NCBI RefSeq assembly: GCF_002251435.1
Contig: NZ_NPJI01000002.1
Span: 1-64,000 of the forward strand
Length of the DNA: 64,000 nucleotides
From: Prevotella sp. P2-180
GTDB taxonomy: Bacteria > Bacteroidota > Bacteroidia > Bacteroidales > Bacteroidaceae
Reading direction: 5' to 3'
Position 1 is the first letter of the stretch, and every line of letters begins with the position of its first letter. The notes under the pieces were generated by a model. That model was not told the origin of the DNA. It saw nothing but the letters and a program-made list of their open reading frames with translations, and did no database searches. Positions 32,484 to 41,218 of this stretch are shown here, piece by piece. The translations under genes and the position numbers were made by a program.

Positions 32484-33800
32484 CTATTTCTTTTTTGTAG
32501 CTTTCTTATGACGCAGTTTAGGTATTTTTATTTTAGTACCTTCTTTCAGGGGTTCGTTTTCGGTTACGCCATTTAATACTTCTATGTAGCAAGACATTCC
32601 GGGCCCTAATAGTGCTTTGGCTATTTTTCCTACTGTTTGTCCTTCGCGTACTATGATATATTTGTCGATACCTACGATGACGTATGCTCCTGTTCTTACT
32701 CGTGCGTCCATGGTGTCGTATTTCGAGAAGTTGTCGTCGTTGTTGTCTTCTTTTGTCTTATTGTTTTCTTTCGGTTGATTATTTGTGGTTGTGTCAGTCT
32801 TATTGTCTTTTGCCGTTTGTTTAGTTGTGTCGTTCTTTGTTTTTTCGGCTTCTTTGGTAGCTTTAGCCTCTTCAGCCAATCTTTTCGTCCTCAATTCTTC
32901 GTTTTGTTTATCGAGATATGTTGAGTATTTTGATATTTGCGAAGTCTTTTCCTGATGTCTTCCCTCTTCTATTCCGTACAGATAGCCTATATAGGCTGAG
33001 GCTGCCATGAGTAAAAGGCATGAAGCTATTGATAAGAGAATTGTTGTAAAGTTATGGCTATTCTCTTCTTTGTCAAAGTCTTCAATTGGATCCTCGGCGG
33101 GTTCCTCAATCTGTTTCTCGGCGGGTTCCTCAATCTGTTTCTCGGTGGGTTCCTCAATCAGTTCCTCGGCGGGTTCCTCAATCTGTTTCTCGGCGGGTTC
33201 CTCAATCTGTTTCTCGGAAGATTCCTCAATCAGTTTCTCGGCAGTTTCCTTGGTAGATGTCTCGGCAAGCTCTTTGGTAGGTGATATGGTTTTTTGGTTT
33301 CTTACCACATCATCGTTGTTGGAGCTTTCTTGGGGAGTGATGTCATGAACTTCCTCTTTCCCCTCCTCTTTTTTTTCCTCTTCTTCTTGTATTATCTCCT
33401 GTAATTCTTCTTGAGGTTCTTCTTGTTTGTCAATGTTTTCGTTGATGTTTGAAAGTTTGTCAATGTCAGAGAAGTCGACACCATCGTTGAGTACTACTGT
33501 TTCAAACTGTGCGAAAGGTCTGTTTACCATTTCCTTCATCACACTGTCGGGAGTGAATGTAATTTTTTGATGTCCATTTATGAGAACCCTTTCTCCCGTG
33601 TTTACGTTTACGCTTTCCCTTGGATCAACGTCAATGATTTTGAAAGTGCCGAAACCTTTGATTTTTACTAATTTATCGGTTTCGAGTCCTTCTTTCACTA
33701 TGTCGAATATTGCGGTGACAAACTTTAATGCTTCATCGTTTGAAATTCCGTTTTTCTTTACCAGTATAGTGGCCAATTGCGTAATTGAGTATTTGCCCAT
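32484..33800 (-). CDS. HU-family DNA-binding domain fused to a transmembrane segment and LysM domain
   Basis: 438 residues. Residues 1-92 are an HU/IHF domain (LVKIKGFGTFKIIDVDPRES, INGHQKITFTPDSVMKEMV). A long acidic linker follows, with about seven 8-residue repeats of EKQIEEPA type at about 188-241. One membrane segment lies at about 251-274. A charged coiled region and Lys/Asn-rich spacer come next, then a LysM-like domain at about 380-428 (YIIVREGQTVGKIAKALLG, LKEGTKIKIPKLR). The order suggests DNA binding on the cytoplasmic side and peptidoglycan binding outside. It sits two bases from a second HU gene, downstream of rimO and ftsY. Confidence 0.8.
   Translation of the reverse strand: MGKYSITQLATILVKKNGISNDEALKFVTAIFDIVKEGLETDKLVKIKGFGTFKIIDVDPRESVNVNTGERVLINGHQKITFTPDSVMKEMVNRPFAQFETVVLNDGVDFSDIDKLSNINENIDKQEEPQEELQEIIQEEEEKKEEGKEEVHDITPQESSNNDDVVRNQKTISPTKELAETSTKETAEKLIEESSEKQIEEPAEKQIEEPAEELIEEPTEKQIEEPAEKQIEEPAEDPIEDFDKEENSHNFTTILLSIASCLLLMAASAYIGYLYGIEEGRHQEKTSQISKYSTYLDKQNEELRTKRLAEEAKATKEAEKTKNDTTKQTAKDNKTDTTTNNQPKENNKTKEDNNDDNFSKYDTMDARVRTGAYVIVGIDKYIIVREGQTVGKIAKALLGPGMSCYIEVLNGVTENEPLKEGTKIKIPKLRHKKATKKK
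33078..33239 (-). repeat. 24-bp tandem repeats in the HU-LysM linker
   Basis: About seven 24-base units encode the Glu-rich repeat. Base identity between units is high, so length variation is expected between strains. Confidence 0.8.
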
Positions 33801-33802
33801 GA

Positions 33803-34090
33803 CTATTTGTTTCCTCCTTTCTTCACTTTATCTTTCCATATGGCTGCCGGTTTGAAGTTCAGTACGAGTTTAGGAGGTACGAGCATTCTCTGTTGCGTAG
33901 AAGGGTTGACCATGATGCGTTCCAGTTTCTTTTTTATGTCGAAAGTTCCGAAGCCAGGTATAGTGACACAATTACCCTCTTGGAAACCGTCGCTCATTTT
34001 GTCAATGACGTTGGTCACCATGCGTTGAGTGTCTGATGCTGTATAGCCCATTCGTACAGACAATCGTTGTATGAAATCCTTGTTGTTCAC
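33803..34090 (-). CDS. HU-family DNA-binding protein
   Basis: 95 residues with the HU fold: an N-terminal helix pair (FIQRLSVRMGYTASDTQRMV), GNCVTIPGFGTFDIKKKLER, then NPSTQQRMLVPPKLVLNFKP as the DNA-binding arm. Immediately upstream of, and almost touching, the HU-LysM gene; the two could form heterodimers. The upstream gap to rimO is 30 bases. Confidence 0.88.
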   Translation of the reverse strand: MNNKDFIQRLSVRMGYTASDTQRMVTNVIDKMSDGFQEGNCVTIPGFGTFDIKKKLERIMVNPSTQQRMLVPPKLVLNFKPAAIWKDKVKKGGNK

Positions 34091-34120
34091 GTCTCTTTAA
34101 TATTTTGTGTATACACACAT

Positions 34121-35419
34121 CTATTCAACTTTGGCATAGAGGTCGAATTCTTCAGAGTCTGTTATGGTAGCATCTACCATTTGTCCTGTTCTTAATTTCT
34201 TTTCACCAACAGGAATGAGCACTTCAGGGTCGACTTCCGGTGAGCTGTATTCTGTTCTTCCCACGTAGTAGTTGCCTTCTTTTCTGTCAATTACAACCTT
34301 CATTGTTTTTCCCACTTTTTCCGCTTCCAGTTCAGCGCTTATTCTCTGTTGCAGTGCCATGAGTTTGTCGAGTCGTGCCTGTTTAATTTCCTCAGGTACG
34401 TTGTCTTCATATTTTTCGGCAGAGAATGTTCCCTCTTCTTCTGAGTAAGCGAATGCTCCCATTCTTTCAAATCTTACTTTTCGTGTAAACTCCATGAGTT
34501 CTTCGAAGTCTTCCTCTGTTTCCCCCGGGAATCCAACCATGAGAGTTGTTCTGAGATGTATTCCCGGCACTTCTTTCCTTATTCTTTCTATCAGGTTGTA
34601 GGTTTCTTCTTTTGTTACGTGTCGGTGCATTCTCTGTAGCATGTTGTCAGAGATGTGTTGTAGTGCAATGTCGAGATATTTGCAAACGTTAGTTTTCTCT
34701 CTCATCACTTTCAGCAAGTCCCACGGGAAGTGAGTAGGGTAGGCGTAGTGCAGTCTTATCCATTTTACTCCTTTTATGTCGGCCATTTTCGACACGAGTT
34801 CCGCAATATGTTGTTTTCCGTCGATGTCTATTCCGTAGTATGTGAGTTCTTGTGCAATGATTTGAAATTCTCTTGTGCCTTTTTCCGCGAGTTGTCTCAC
34901 CTCTTCTAAAATTTCGTCCATGGGTCTGCTTACGTGTTTTCCTGTAATGATAGGAATGGCACAATATGCGCAGTTACGGTTGCATCCCTCGCTGATTTTT
35001 ATGTATGCGTAATGTTTTGGAGTTGTGAGTCGTCTTGGTCCGTCGCAAGTCTTTGCCTCTCCGTTTCCGAGGTCGAAAAGAAGTTGTTTGTAGTTGAACT
35101 TTCCGTAGTATTTGTCTACTTGCGGTATTTCCTGTTCCAGTTCTTTTTGGTATCTTTGCGACAGGCATCCCATAACAAAGAGTTTTTTCAATCTTCCTTC
35201 CTCTTTTGCCTGGGCGAGTTCGAGTATAGTGTTGATGCTTTCCTCTTTGGCGTCTTGTATGAATCCGCAAGTGTTTACCACGGCAATATCCCCTTGTGGG
35301 TTTTTGCTGTCATGTACGCAGTGGTATCCGTTTGCTTCAAAGAGTCCCATAAGAGTCTCGCTGTCAACGAGATTCTTTGAGCATCCCATAGTTATTATGT
35401 CTATTGTGTTTTTTTTCAT
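34121..35419 (-). CDS. rimO: RimO, ribosomal protein S12 methylthiotransferase
   Basis: 432 residues. The N-terminal 4Fe-4S domain has Cys13, Cys51 and Cys85. The radical-SAM site EGCNRNCAYCAIP supplies Cys146, Cys150 and Cys153. A C-terminal TRAM domain begins near KTMKVVIDRKEGNYYVGRTE. It adds a methylthio group to an Asp of S12. The MGCSKNLVDSE start is diagnostic of RimO over MiaB. It is 36 bases downstream of ftsY. Confidence 0.95.
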   Translation of the reverse strand: MKKNTIDIITMGCSKNLVDSETLMGLFEANGYHCVHDSKNPQGDIAVVNTCGFIQDAKEESINTILELAQAKEEGRLKKLFVMGCLSQRYQKELEQEIPQVDKYYGKFNYKQLLFDLGNGEAKTCDGPRRLTTPKHYAYIKISEGCNRNCAYCAIPIITGKHVSRPMDEILEEVRQLAEKGTREFQIIAQELTYYGIDIDGKQHIAELVSKMADIKGVKWIRLHYAYPTHFPWDLLKVMREKTNVCKYLDIALQHISDNMLQRMHRHVTKEETYNLIERIRKEVPGIHLRTTLMVGFPGETEEDFEELMEFTRKVRFERMGAFAYSEEEGTFSAEKYEDNVPEEIKQARLDKLMALQQRISAELEAEKVGKTMKVVIDRKEGNYYVGRTEYSSPEVDPEVLIPVGEKKLRTGQMVDATITDSEEFDLYAKVE

Positions 35420-35455
35420 TCAGTTGTTATTCTTCGCGCATTACGGCTGATTGTG

Positions 35456-36409
35456 TCATTTTTTGAACAGAGAGTCAACAAATTGAGCCTTGTTGAAGAG
35501 TTGCAGGTCTTCCATCTTCTCTCCCAGTCCGATGTATTTCACTGGAACTTTTAGTTGGTCGCTAATTCCAATTACCACTCCTCCCTTTGCTGTTCCGTCA
35601 AGTTTTGTGATAGCCAGTGACGTGATTTGTGTTACGGCGGCAAACTGTTTAGCCTGTTCAAAAGCATTTTGTCCTGTACTTCCGTCGAGTACGAGTAGCA
35701 CTTCGTCAGGCGCCTCTGGCAGTACTTTTTTCATCACGTCCTTTATTTTCTTCAGTTCGTTCATCAGTCCCACCTTGTTGTGTAGTCTTCCCGCTGTGTC
35801 GATAATTACCACGTCGGCATTGTTTGCCTTTGCGCTGCTGAGAGTGTCGAAGGTGACAGAGGCCGGGTCGCTTCCCATCTGTTGTTTAATGACAGGTACT
35901 CCCACTCGTTCGCCCCAGATGCAAATTTGGTCAACTGCAGCAGCTCTGAAGGTGTCAGCTGCACCGAGATAGACTTTTTTTCCTGCGTTTTTGAATTGGT
36001 ATGCCAGTTTTCCGATGGTCGTAGTCTTTCCTACTCCGTTTACTCCTACGACGAGTATGACGTATGGCTTGTGGTCAGTAGGCAGTTCCCAATTATCGTT
36101 GTCTTCAGTATTGTTTTCCGACAAAAGCGCGGCGATTTCCTGACGTAGTATTGAGTTGAGTTCAGAAGTGCTTACGTATTTGTCTCTTGCCACTCTATTC
36201 TCTATTCTTTCAATAATTTTTAGTGTGGTGTCAACTCCCACGTCGCTTGTTATCAATACTTCTTCGAGGTTGTCGAGCACTTCGTCGTCAACCTTAGATT
36301 TTCCTGCCACGGCGCGTGCCAGTTTATCGAAGACGCTAGTCTTAGTTTTCTCCAAACCCTTGTCAAGAGTTTCCTTTTTGTTTTTGTTGAAAAATCCGAA
36401 TATACCCAT
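35456..36409 (-). CDS. ftsY: FtsY, signal recognition particle receptor GTPase
   Basis: 317 residues from the ATG at 36409; starting at 36430 would add only seven residues before MGIFGFFNKNKK. The four-helix N domain and GTPase domain carry GVNGVGKTTTIGKLA, DTFRAAAVDQ, DTAGRLHNK and TKLDGTAKGG. It docks ribosome-SRP complexes at the membrane. The acidic N-terminal extension of the E. coli protein is lacking, as in other Bacteroidetes. First gene of the ftsY-rimO-HU-HU operon. Confidence 0.95.
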   Translation of the reverse strand: MGIFGFFNKNKKETLDKGLEKTKTSVFDKLARAVAGKSKVDDEVLDNLEEVLITSDVGVDTTLKIIERIENRVARDKYVSTSELNSILRQEIAALLSENNTEDNDNWELPTDHKPYVILVVGVNGVGKTTTIGKLAYQFKNAGKKVYLGAADTFRAAAVDQICIWGERVGVPVIKQQMGSDPASVTFDTLSSAKANNADVVIIDTAGRLHNKVGLMNELKKIKDVMKKVLPEAPDEVLLVLDGSTGQNAFEQAKQFAAVTQITSLAITKLDGTAKGGVVIGISDQLKVPVKYIGLGEKMEDLQLFNKAQFVDSLFKK

Positions 36410-36427
36410 GATTGTATAATTTGACTG

Positions 36428-36435
36428 CAAACTTA
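36428..36435 (-). promoter_or_regulatory. -7 box of the ftsY operon
   Basis: Minus-strand TAAGTTTG about 20 bases before the ftsY start; the -33 region is poor. Confidence 0.4.
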
Positions 36436-36540
36436 CTAATTTTTTTTTATATTCCAGCAGATTTTCTGAAAAAAGTGATAATTATGATGTTGAAAAGTTG
36501 TATATGCTAAGAAAGAGCCCATAATAATTGAAAAAATATA

Positions 36541-36570
36541 GGGCTACAACCACAAGAGTGATTGTAGCCC
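36541..36570 (-). terminator. Terminator of rpmB-rpmG-DUF4295
   Basis: GGGCTACAA and TTGTAGCCC pair around a 12-base loop; on the minus strand the stem is followed by TATATTTTTT. It lies 27 bases past the DUF4295 stop. Confidence 0.8.
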
Positions 36571-36596
36571 TACTAAATAATTATTATCGGATTCTA

Positions 36597-36755
36597 TTAG
36601 TTCTTGAAGAAATCCTTAACGGCCTCATTAGGAACCATACGTTCATCAAAAATGTAAGCGCCAGTCTTTGGACTCTTAACCATCTTTATTACTTTTGAGT
36701 AAGCGCGACCATCCTTTTTACCTTCGCGGAGGGTAGCGACGACTTTCTTTGCCAT
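36597..36755 (-). CDS. DUF4295 family small protein
   Basis: 52 residues (MAKKVVATLREGKKDGRAYS at the start, ending in DFFKN), basic. It belongs to the DUF4295 family that almost always follows rpmB-rpmG in Bacteroidetes. Co-expression with ribosomal proteins suggests association with the ribosome, but the role is not known. Confidence 0.85.
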   Translation of the reverse strand: MAKKVVATLREGKKDGRAYSKVIKMVKSPKTGAYIFDERMVPNEAVKDFFKN

Positions 36756-36780
36756 GTGTCTAAGTGCTTAAAAAGTATTA

Positions 36781-36969
36781 TTATTTGATTTCCTTATGAA
36801 GTGTCATCTTTTTCAAGATGGGGTTGTACTTCATGAGTTCCATTCTCTCAGGAGTGTTTTTACGATTTTTTGTCGTAATATAACGGCTTGTGCCTGGCAT
36901 GCCGCTATTTTTCATTTCTGTGCACTCCAGGATAACCTGTACTCTGTTGCCTTTTGCTTTCTTTGCCAT
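36781..36969 (-). CDS. rpmG: 50S ribosomal protein L33
   Basis: 62 residues with [19 protein letters not shown] and [20 protein letters not shown], the L33 signature. The zinc-binding Cys pairs of some paralogues are absent. Lies 5 bases after rpmB. Confidence 0.95.
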   Translation of the reverse strand: MAKKAKGNRVQVILECTEMKNSGMPGTSRYITTKNRKNTPERMELMKYNPILKKMTLHKEIK

Positions 36970-36974
36970 CGTTG

Positions 36975-37238
36975 TTACTCTCCTATCACTTTAATGTCCT
37001 TCCAGTCAACGAAGCCTTTGGCAACAGCCTGCTTAAGAGCGGCATCGAGACCAACTTTATTAATCATACGCAGACCAGCGGCGCTGATCTTCAAGCTAAT
37101 CCAGCAGTCCTCCTCTACATAGAAGAACTTCTTGCTGAAAAGGTTGACGTCAAAGCTGCGCTTTGTGCGGTGCTTTGAGTGAGACACATTACAACCTATC
37201 TGTGCCTTCTTTCCCGTAATCTGACAAATCTTCGACAT
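36975..37238 (-). CDS. rpmB: 50S ribosomal protein L28
   Basis: 87 residues. It starts with [20 protein letters not shown] and has [18 protein letters not shown], the normal L28 pattern of Bacteroidetes. First gene of the rpmB-rpmG-DUF4295 operon. Confidence 0.95.
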   Translation of the reverse strand: MSKICQITGKKAQIGCNVSHSKHRTKRSFDVNLFSKKFFYVEEDCWISLKISAAGLRMINKVGLDAALKQAVAKGFVDWKDIKVIGE

Positions 37239-37289
37239 TTCTATCTAAGTTTTTTGTTTTCTTTTTTATAACTTATTCCAAACAGGGTG

Positions 37290-37320
37290 CAAATTTAGTG
37301 ACTTTTTTTGATATATGCAA
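37290..37320 (-). promoter_or_regulatory. Promoter of rpmB-rpmG-DUF4295
   Basis: Minus-strand TTG at 37320-37318, 20-base spacer, TAAATTTG at 37297-37290, about 50 bases before rpmB. Confidence 0.7.
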
Positions 37321-37397
37321 ATATTAGCCATTAAAATTCAACTTTTTAAGGAATATTTTGATTTTTCGAGCTCTATAACATACTATTAGTGGGCTTT

Positions 37398-37913
37398 TTA
37401 GCCTTCAAATGGTTGTTTTGTGCTTTCTTCTTCATTTAGTAGTTCGCAAAACATTTGCATTGCTTTGTTGGTGGCGATAGAGAGGTTGATGTCTCGTCCG
37501 TAATCTTCTGTCAGTTTCATCGTGATCACCTTGTCGGGAGTGCCGCAGGCGAGCCAGATTGTTCCTACGGGTATTTCTTTTGTTCCTCCACCAGGGCCGG
37601 CAAATCCTGTTGATGCTATTGCATAGTCGGTGTCAAGTGTCTTGCAAGCGCCTTTTACCATTGCTATTGCTACTTCTTCGCACACTGCGGTTTTTTCTTC
37701 CATAAGCAGCATGTCGACACCGAGGAGCTTGTTTTTCACTTCTTCGGTATAGGACACTATTCCTCCCTTAAAGTATTTTGATGCTCCTGGAATGGCTATG
37801 AGTGCCTCTGCTATTCTTCCGCCGGTACAGCTTTCAGCTGTTCCTACTGTTTTTTCCATTTCCCAGAGTTTCTGGCTTACTTCTCTGCTGATGATTTTGC
37901 TTTCAAAGTCCAT
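37398..37913 (-). CDS. CinA C-terminal-type nicotinamide-nucleotide amidase
   Basis: 171 residues, only the C-terminal (PncC) domain of CinA. It has TVGTAESCTGGRIAEALIAI, the FKGGIVSYTEEVKNKLLGV segment, then AIASTGFAGPGGGTKEIPVG with WLACGTP. The catalytic Ser and Lys are visible. Converts nicotinamide mononucleotide to nicotinate mononucleotide in pyridine salvage. It lies 64 bases downstream of tsaD on the same strand. Confidence 0.88.
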   Translation of the reverse strand: MDFESKIISREVSQKLWEMEKTVGTAESCTGGRIAEALIAIPGASKYFKGGIVSYTEEVKNKLLGVDMLLMEEKTAVCEEVAIAMVKGACKTLDTDYAIASTGFAGPGGGTKEIPVGTIWLACGTPDKVITMKLTEDYGRDINLSIATNKAMQMFCELLNEEESTKQPFEG

Positions 37914-37977
37914 CTTTTAATTTTTGAATTTGTTTATTATATTTTTGGAGTCAAGGAGTTAAGACAAATGTCTTTCC

Positions 37978-39012
37978 TCACTCAAAAGTCGTCTTGGCGA
38001 AGGCTGGGGCTTCTATGCTACAGAACTCCTTGTTCAGATACTTGTAATAACCGGTAATGCCTATCATTGCTGCATTGTCGGTGGTGTAGCTGAATTTTGG
38101 TATGTAAATATTCCATCCGTAGCGTATGGCATGGTCGTGAAAAGCATTGCGTAGTCCGTTGTTGGCACTTACTCCTCCTGCCACTGCTACATGTTTTATA
38201 CCAGTGAGTTTCACAGCCTTTCGTAGTTTTTTCATCAGTATGTCAACGATGGTCCATTCGAGACTTGCAGCTATGTCTTCCTTGTTTTTCTCTATGAAGT
38301 CTGGGTCTTCTGCCACCCACTCGCGCAATGAGTAGAGAAAAGACGTCTTTAGCCCGCTGAAGCTGTAGTTCAGGTCTGCTATCTGTGGTTCGGCAAATTT
38401 AAATCTCTTTGGGTTGCCTTGGCGTGCCAGTCGGTCTATAATGGGGCCTCCAGGGTATCCCAATCCCATCACTTTCGAACATTTGTCGATGGCTTCTCCC
38501 GCCGCATCGTCAATGGTTTGTCCTATCACTTCCATCTTGTTGTATGCCTCTACCTTGACTATTTGTGAGTTTCCTCCGCTTACGAGAAGGCAGAGGAAGG
38601 GTAGGGGAGGTGCCGAAGTGTCATCGTCGCTTTCCTTTATGAAGTGTGCCATGACGTGACCTTGCAGGTGGTTGACATCTATAAGCGGAATTCCGAGGGC
38701 TCTTGCAAATCCCTTTGCGAAACTCACTCCCACGAGAAGTGAGCCCATCAGACCTGGACCACGTGTGAATGCTACTGCTGAGAGCTGTTCTTTTTCAATG
38801 CCTGCTTTCTTTATGGCTTGGTCCACCACAGGCACTACGTTTTGCTGATGTGCCCTTGATGCCAATTCGGGCACAACACCGCCGTATGCCTCGTGTACAG
38901 CCTGGCTTGCTGTTACGTTGCTCAGGAGAACTCCGTCGCGCAACACGGCTGCAGATGTGTCGTCGCAGCTGCTTTCTATTGCAAGAATGTATATATTCTT
39001 TTTCTCTTCCAT
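37978..39012 (-). CDS. tsaD: TsaD, tRNA threonylcarbamoyladenosine transferase subunit
   Basis: 344 residues from 39012 (a start at 39045 is possible). Typical features are ILAIESSCDDTSAAVL, the DVNHLQGHVMAH metal-binding His motif, FLCLLVSGGNSQIV and VAVAGGVSANNGLRNAF. The C-terminal FSYTTDNAAMIGITGYYKY is also typical. It transfers the threonylcarbamoyl group to A37 of ANN-decoding tRNAs with TsaB and TsaE. Downstream of map. Confidence 0.95.
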   Translation of the reverse strand: MEEKKNIYILAIESSCDDTSAAVLRDGVLLSNVTASQAVHEAYGGVVPELASRAHQQNVVPVVDQAIKKAGIEKEQLSAVAFTRGPGLMGSLLVGVSFAKGFARALGIPLIDVNHLQGHVMAHFIKESDDDTSAPPLPFLCLLVSGGNSQIVKVEAYNKMEVIGQTIDDAAGEAIDKCSKVMGLGYPGGPIIDRLARQGNPKRFKFAEPQIADLNYSFSGLKTSFLYSLREWVAEDPDFIEKNKEDIAASLEWTIVDILMKKLRKAVKLTGIKHVAVAGGVSANNGLRNAFHDHAIRYGWNIYIPKFSYTTDNAAMIGITGYYKYLNKEFCSIEAPAFAKTTFE

Positions 39013-39110
39013 TACCTTATTATATATTAAACTCAAGTTTCGCATGTCTGTGACATGCTGTCACTCTCTCTTATTAGCCAACCAACGGTCAGGAGTCGAA
39101 CGTAAAGGCG

Positions 39111-39971
39111 TCAATGGCTCAATATTTCCAGTCCGTGTTCGGTCATGAGGAATGTGTGTTCCCATTGTGCGCTGGGCAGTTCGTCGCCAGTGATAACCTC
39201 CCAGCCATATTTGTCGTCAGCGTCGATAAATACTTTCCATGTGCCTTGGTTTATCATAGGCTCAATAGTGAATACCATTCCAGGAACGAGAAGCATTCCC
39301 TGCCCTCTGTGTCCGTAGTGCGCCACTTCTGGTTCTTCGTGGAATTGGATTCCCACTCCATGTCCGCATAGGTCGCGTACAATGCCGTAGTGGTATCTCT
39401 CTACATGTTTTTGTATGGCGTGTCCTATGTCTCCCACAAATCCGTATGGTTTAGCGGCTTCGGCTCCAATTTCCAGACATTCTTTAGCCACTCTTACGAG
39501 TTGTTCTTTCTCAGGGGTAGTCTTTCCCATGATAAACATTCTCGAAGCATCTGCGTAATATCCGTCGAGTATAGTTGTAAAGTCAACGTTTATGATGTCA
39601 CCTTCCTTAAGTATATCTTCCTTTTTGGGTATACCGTGGCACACCACCTCGTTGATACTGGTGCATACGCTCATGGGGAATCCTTCATATCCCAAGCATG
39701 CAGGTGTAGCACCTTGTTCCTCGCAGTATTTTCTGCATATTTCGTCAATTTCCAGTGTCGACATTCCGATATGTATCTGTCGCGCCACCTCGTCGAGCAC
39801 TCCAGTGTTTACGACACCGCTTTTGCGTATTCCTTCAATCTGTTCTGGTGTTTTTATCAGGTCTCTGGTAGGCACCAGCTTACCTTTGTTTTCCCAGTAC
39901 AAAATTTTCTTGTCCATTTCTGTAGGCTCTTGCCCTTTTAGCAGATGCCATCTTCTTTTTTTTCCAAACAT
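39111..39971 (-). CDS. map: Type I methionine aminopeptidase
   Basis: 286 residues from the ATG at 39971; the frame runs further, but the promoter at 39998-40027 rules that out. Metal ligands are seen in INVDFTTILDGYYADASRMF, CGHGVGIQFHEEPEV, VFTIEPMI and AQWEHTFL. It has a roughly 40-residue basic N-terminal extension (KKRRWHLLKGQEPTEMDKK) that replaces the zinc-finger of other types. Removes initiator Met. First in a run with tsaD and cinA-like genes. Confidence 0.95.
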   Translation of the reverse strand: MFGKKRRWHLLKGQEPTEMDKKILYWENKGKLVPTRDLIKTPEQIEGIRKSGVVNTGVLDEVARQIHIGMSTLEIDEICRKYCEEQGATPACLGYEGFPMSVCTSINEVVCHGIPKKEDILKEGDIINVDFTTILDGYYADASRMFIMGKTTPEKEQLVRVAKECLEIGAEAAKPYGFVGDIGHAIQKHVERYHYGIVRDLCGHGVGIQFHEEPEVAHYGHRGQGMLLVPGMVFTIEPMINQGTWKVFIDADDKYGWEVITGDELPSAQWEHTFLMTEHGLEILSH

Positions 39972-39997
39972 AATTAATGATTGTATAATATCGCGTG

Positions 39998-40027
39998 CAA
40001 AGTTACACCAAATAAGAGACAATACAA
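39998..40027 (-). promoter_or_regulatory. Promoter of map
   Basis: Minus-strand TTG at 40027-40025, a 19-base spacer and TAACTTTG at 40005-39998, 27 bases before the chosen map start. Confidence 0.75.
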
Positions 40028-40126
40028 AATAAAAAGTCAAAAAACTTTCTTTTTTTTCTCGTTTTAAAGTGCAAGTGACTCCTTCTGCAAAGTATATTCC
40101 TTAAGAAAAAGTATTGGAAAAGACAT

Positions 40127-40330
40127 AAAAAATGCCCCAGAATACAGTAATCACTACTCTTTCTGGGGCTCATTACCTTAAAAAGACACCTATTGAAATT
40201 GATATTTTGTATTTTTCTACCTCACATTTATTCCTTGCACCACATGTTGTAGTGCCGTGGCTTTTTTGAGACACGATAAAGTAGACTTTTCATATATTAA
40301 ATAGATATTTTGTAATATGTCTGCTTTTAG
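40127..40330 (-). ncRNA. Short independent transcript, possibly small RNA or 21-codon ORF
   Basis: A promoter at 40365-40337 and a terminator at 40168-40133 enclose about 200 bases on the minus strand. The only ATG frame is 21 codons (starting MKSLLYRVSKKPRHYN). Its beginning recalls the N terminus of HU-like proteins, so this could be a decayed gene. Otherwise the interval has no protein gene. Confidence 0.4.
40133..40168 (-). terminator. Rho-independent terminator
   Basis: GCCCCAGAA and TTCTGGGGC pair around about 18 bases; on the minus strand it is followed by ATTTTTTA. It can end the short transcript and read-through from the ZIP gene. Confidence 0.75.
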
Positions 40331-40336
40331 GCGGTG

Positions 40337-40365
40337 CAAAGATAATACAATTATTTGAAATCCAA
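40337..40365 (-). promoter_or_regulatory. Promoter of the short transcript
   Basis: Minus-strand TTG at 40365-40363, an 18-base spacer and TATCTTTG at 40344-40337. Confidence 0.5.
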
Positions 40366-40444
40366 ACAGTTTGTGCCACTTTTTTAGAAAAAATAACATA
40401 AAACCATATTTCCTTCTCCCTTTTGTTTCGTAAATCACGAAAAA

Positions 40445-41218
40445 CTAAGCCATTATGGTGTCGAACATCATCATCAGTACAAAACCTGTAGCAAATCCTA
40501 TTGTGCTCAAATTGGTATGAGTGCCGCTTGATGCTTCGGGTATGAGTTCCTCGACAACAACGTAAAGCATGGCTCCCGCTGCAAAGGAGAGCATGTATGG
40601 TAATAGTGGTATTGAAGCGGTTGACAAAAGTATTACGGCTATAGCTCCTATAGGCTGTATGGCACCGCTGAGACAGCCTAACGTAAACGATTTCCATCTG
40701 CTTTTTCCTGCGGCTCTCATTGGTATTGAAACGATGGCACCTTCCGGCACGTTTTGTATGGCAATGCCTGCTGCTACTATAAGTGCGCTCATTGATGTGA
40801 TTCCTGTCTCTGCATGCTCAGCTCCTGCCAGTACCACCCCCACAGCCATGCCTTCCGGCAGGTGGTGTATTGACACGGCAAGTAGCAGCATGGTGGTGCG
40901 AGAGAGCCTTGAACGTGGTCCTTCGGGCTTTGTTGTGCCGAAATGAAGGTGGGGCGTTATAATGTCTATAAGCAGCAAAAAGCCAATGCCGAGCATAAAG
41001 CCTAATGCAGATGGTACTGTTGCCCATTTTCCCAAGTCGTCGCACATCTCTATAGATGGAAGCAGTAGCGACCATACAGCAGCAGCCATCATTACGCCAG
41101 CAGCAAACCCGAAGAGTGTTTTCTGCAGCAGTTCAGACATTTGATGTCGTGTAAAAAAAACGATGGCAGAGCCAAGTATTATGCCTGCCATCGGTATTAG
41201 TAGTCCAGTGATGATCAT
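40445..41218 (-). CDS. ZIP-family metal transporter
   Basis: 257 residues with about eight membrane segments. The central motif SIHHLPEGMAVGVVLAGAEH carries the metal-binding His/Glu of the ZIP family, and IAIQNVPEGAIVSIPM supplies the second binding helix. A His-rich cytoplasmic loop (TPHLHFG) lies before them. It probably takes up zinc or another divalent metal. Its start overlaps the stop of the DUF1573 gene (ATGA), which implies coupling. Confidence 0.88.
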   Translation of the reverse strand: MIITGLLIPMAGIILGSAIVFFTRHQMSELLQKTLFGFAAGVMMAAAVWSLLLPSIEMCDDLGKWATVPSALGFMLGIGFLLLIDIITPHLHFGTTKPEGPRSRLSRTTMLLLAVSIHHLPEGMAVGVVLAGAEHAETGITSMSALIVAAGIAIQNVPEGAIVSIPMRAAGKSRWKSFTLGCLSGAIQPIGAIAVILLSTASIPLLPYMLSFAAGAMLYVVVEELIPEASSGTHTNLSTIGFATGFVLMMMFDTIMA

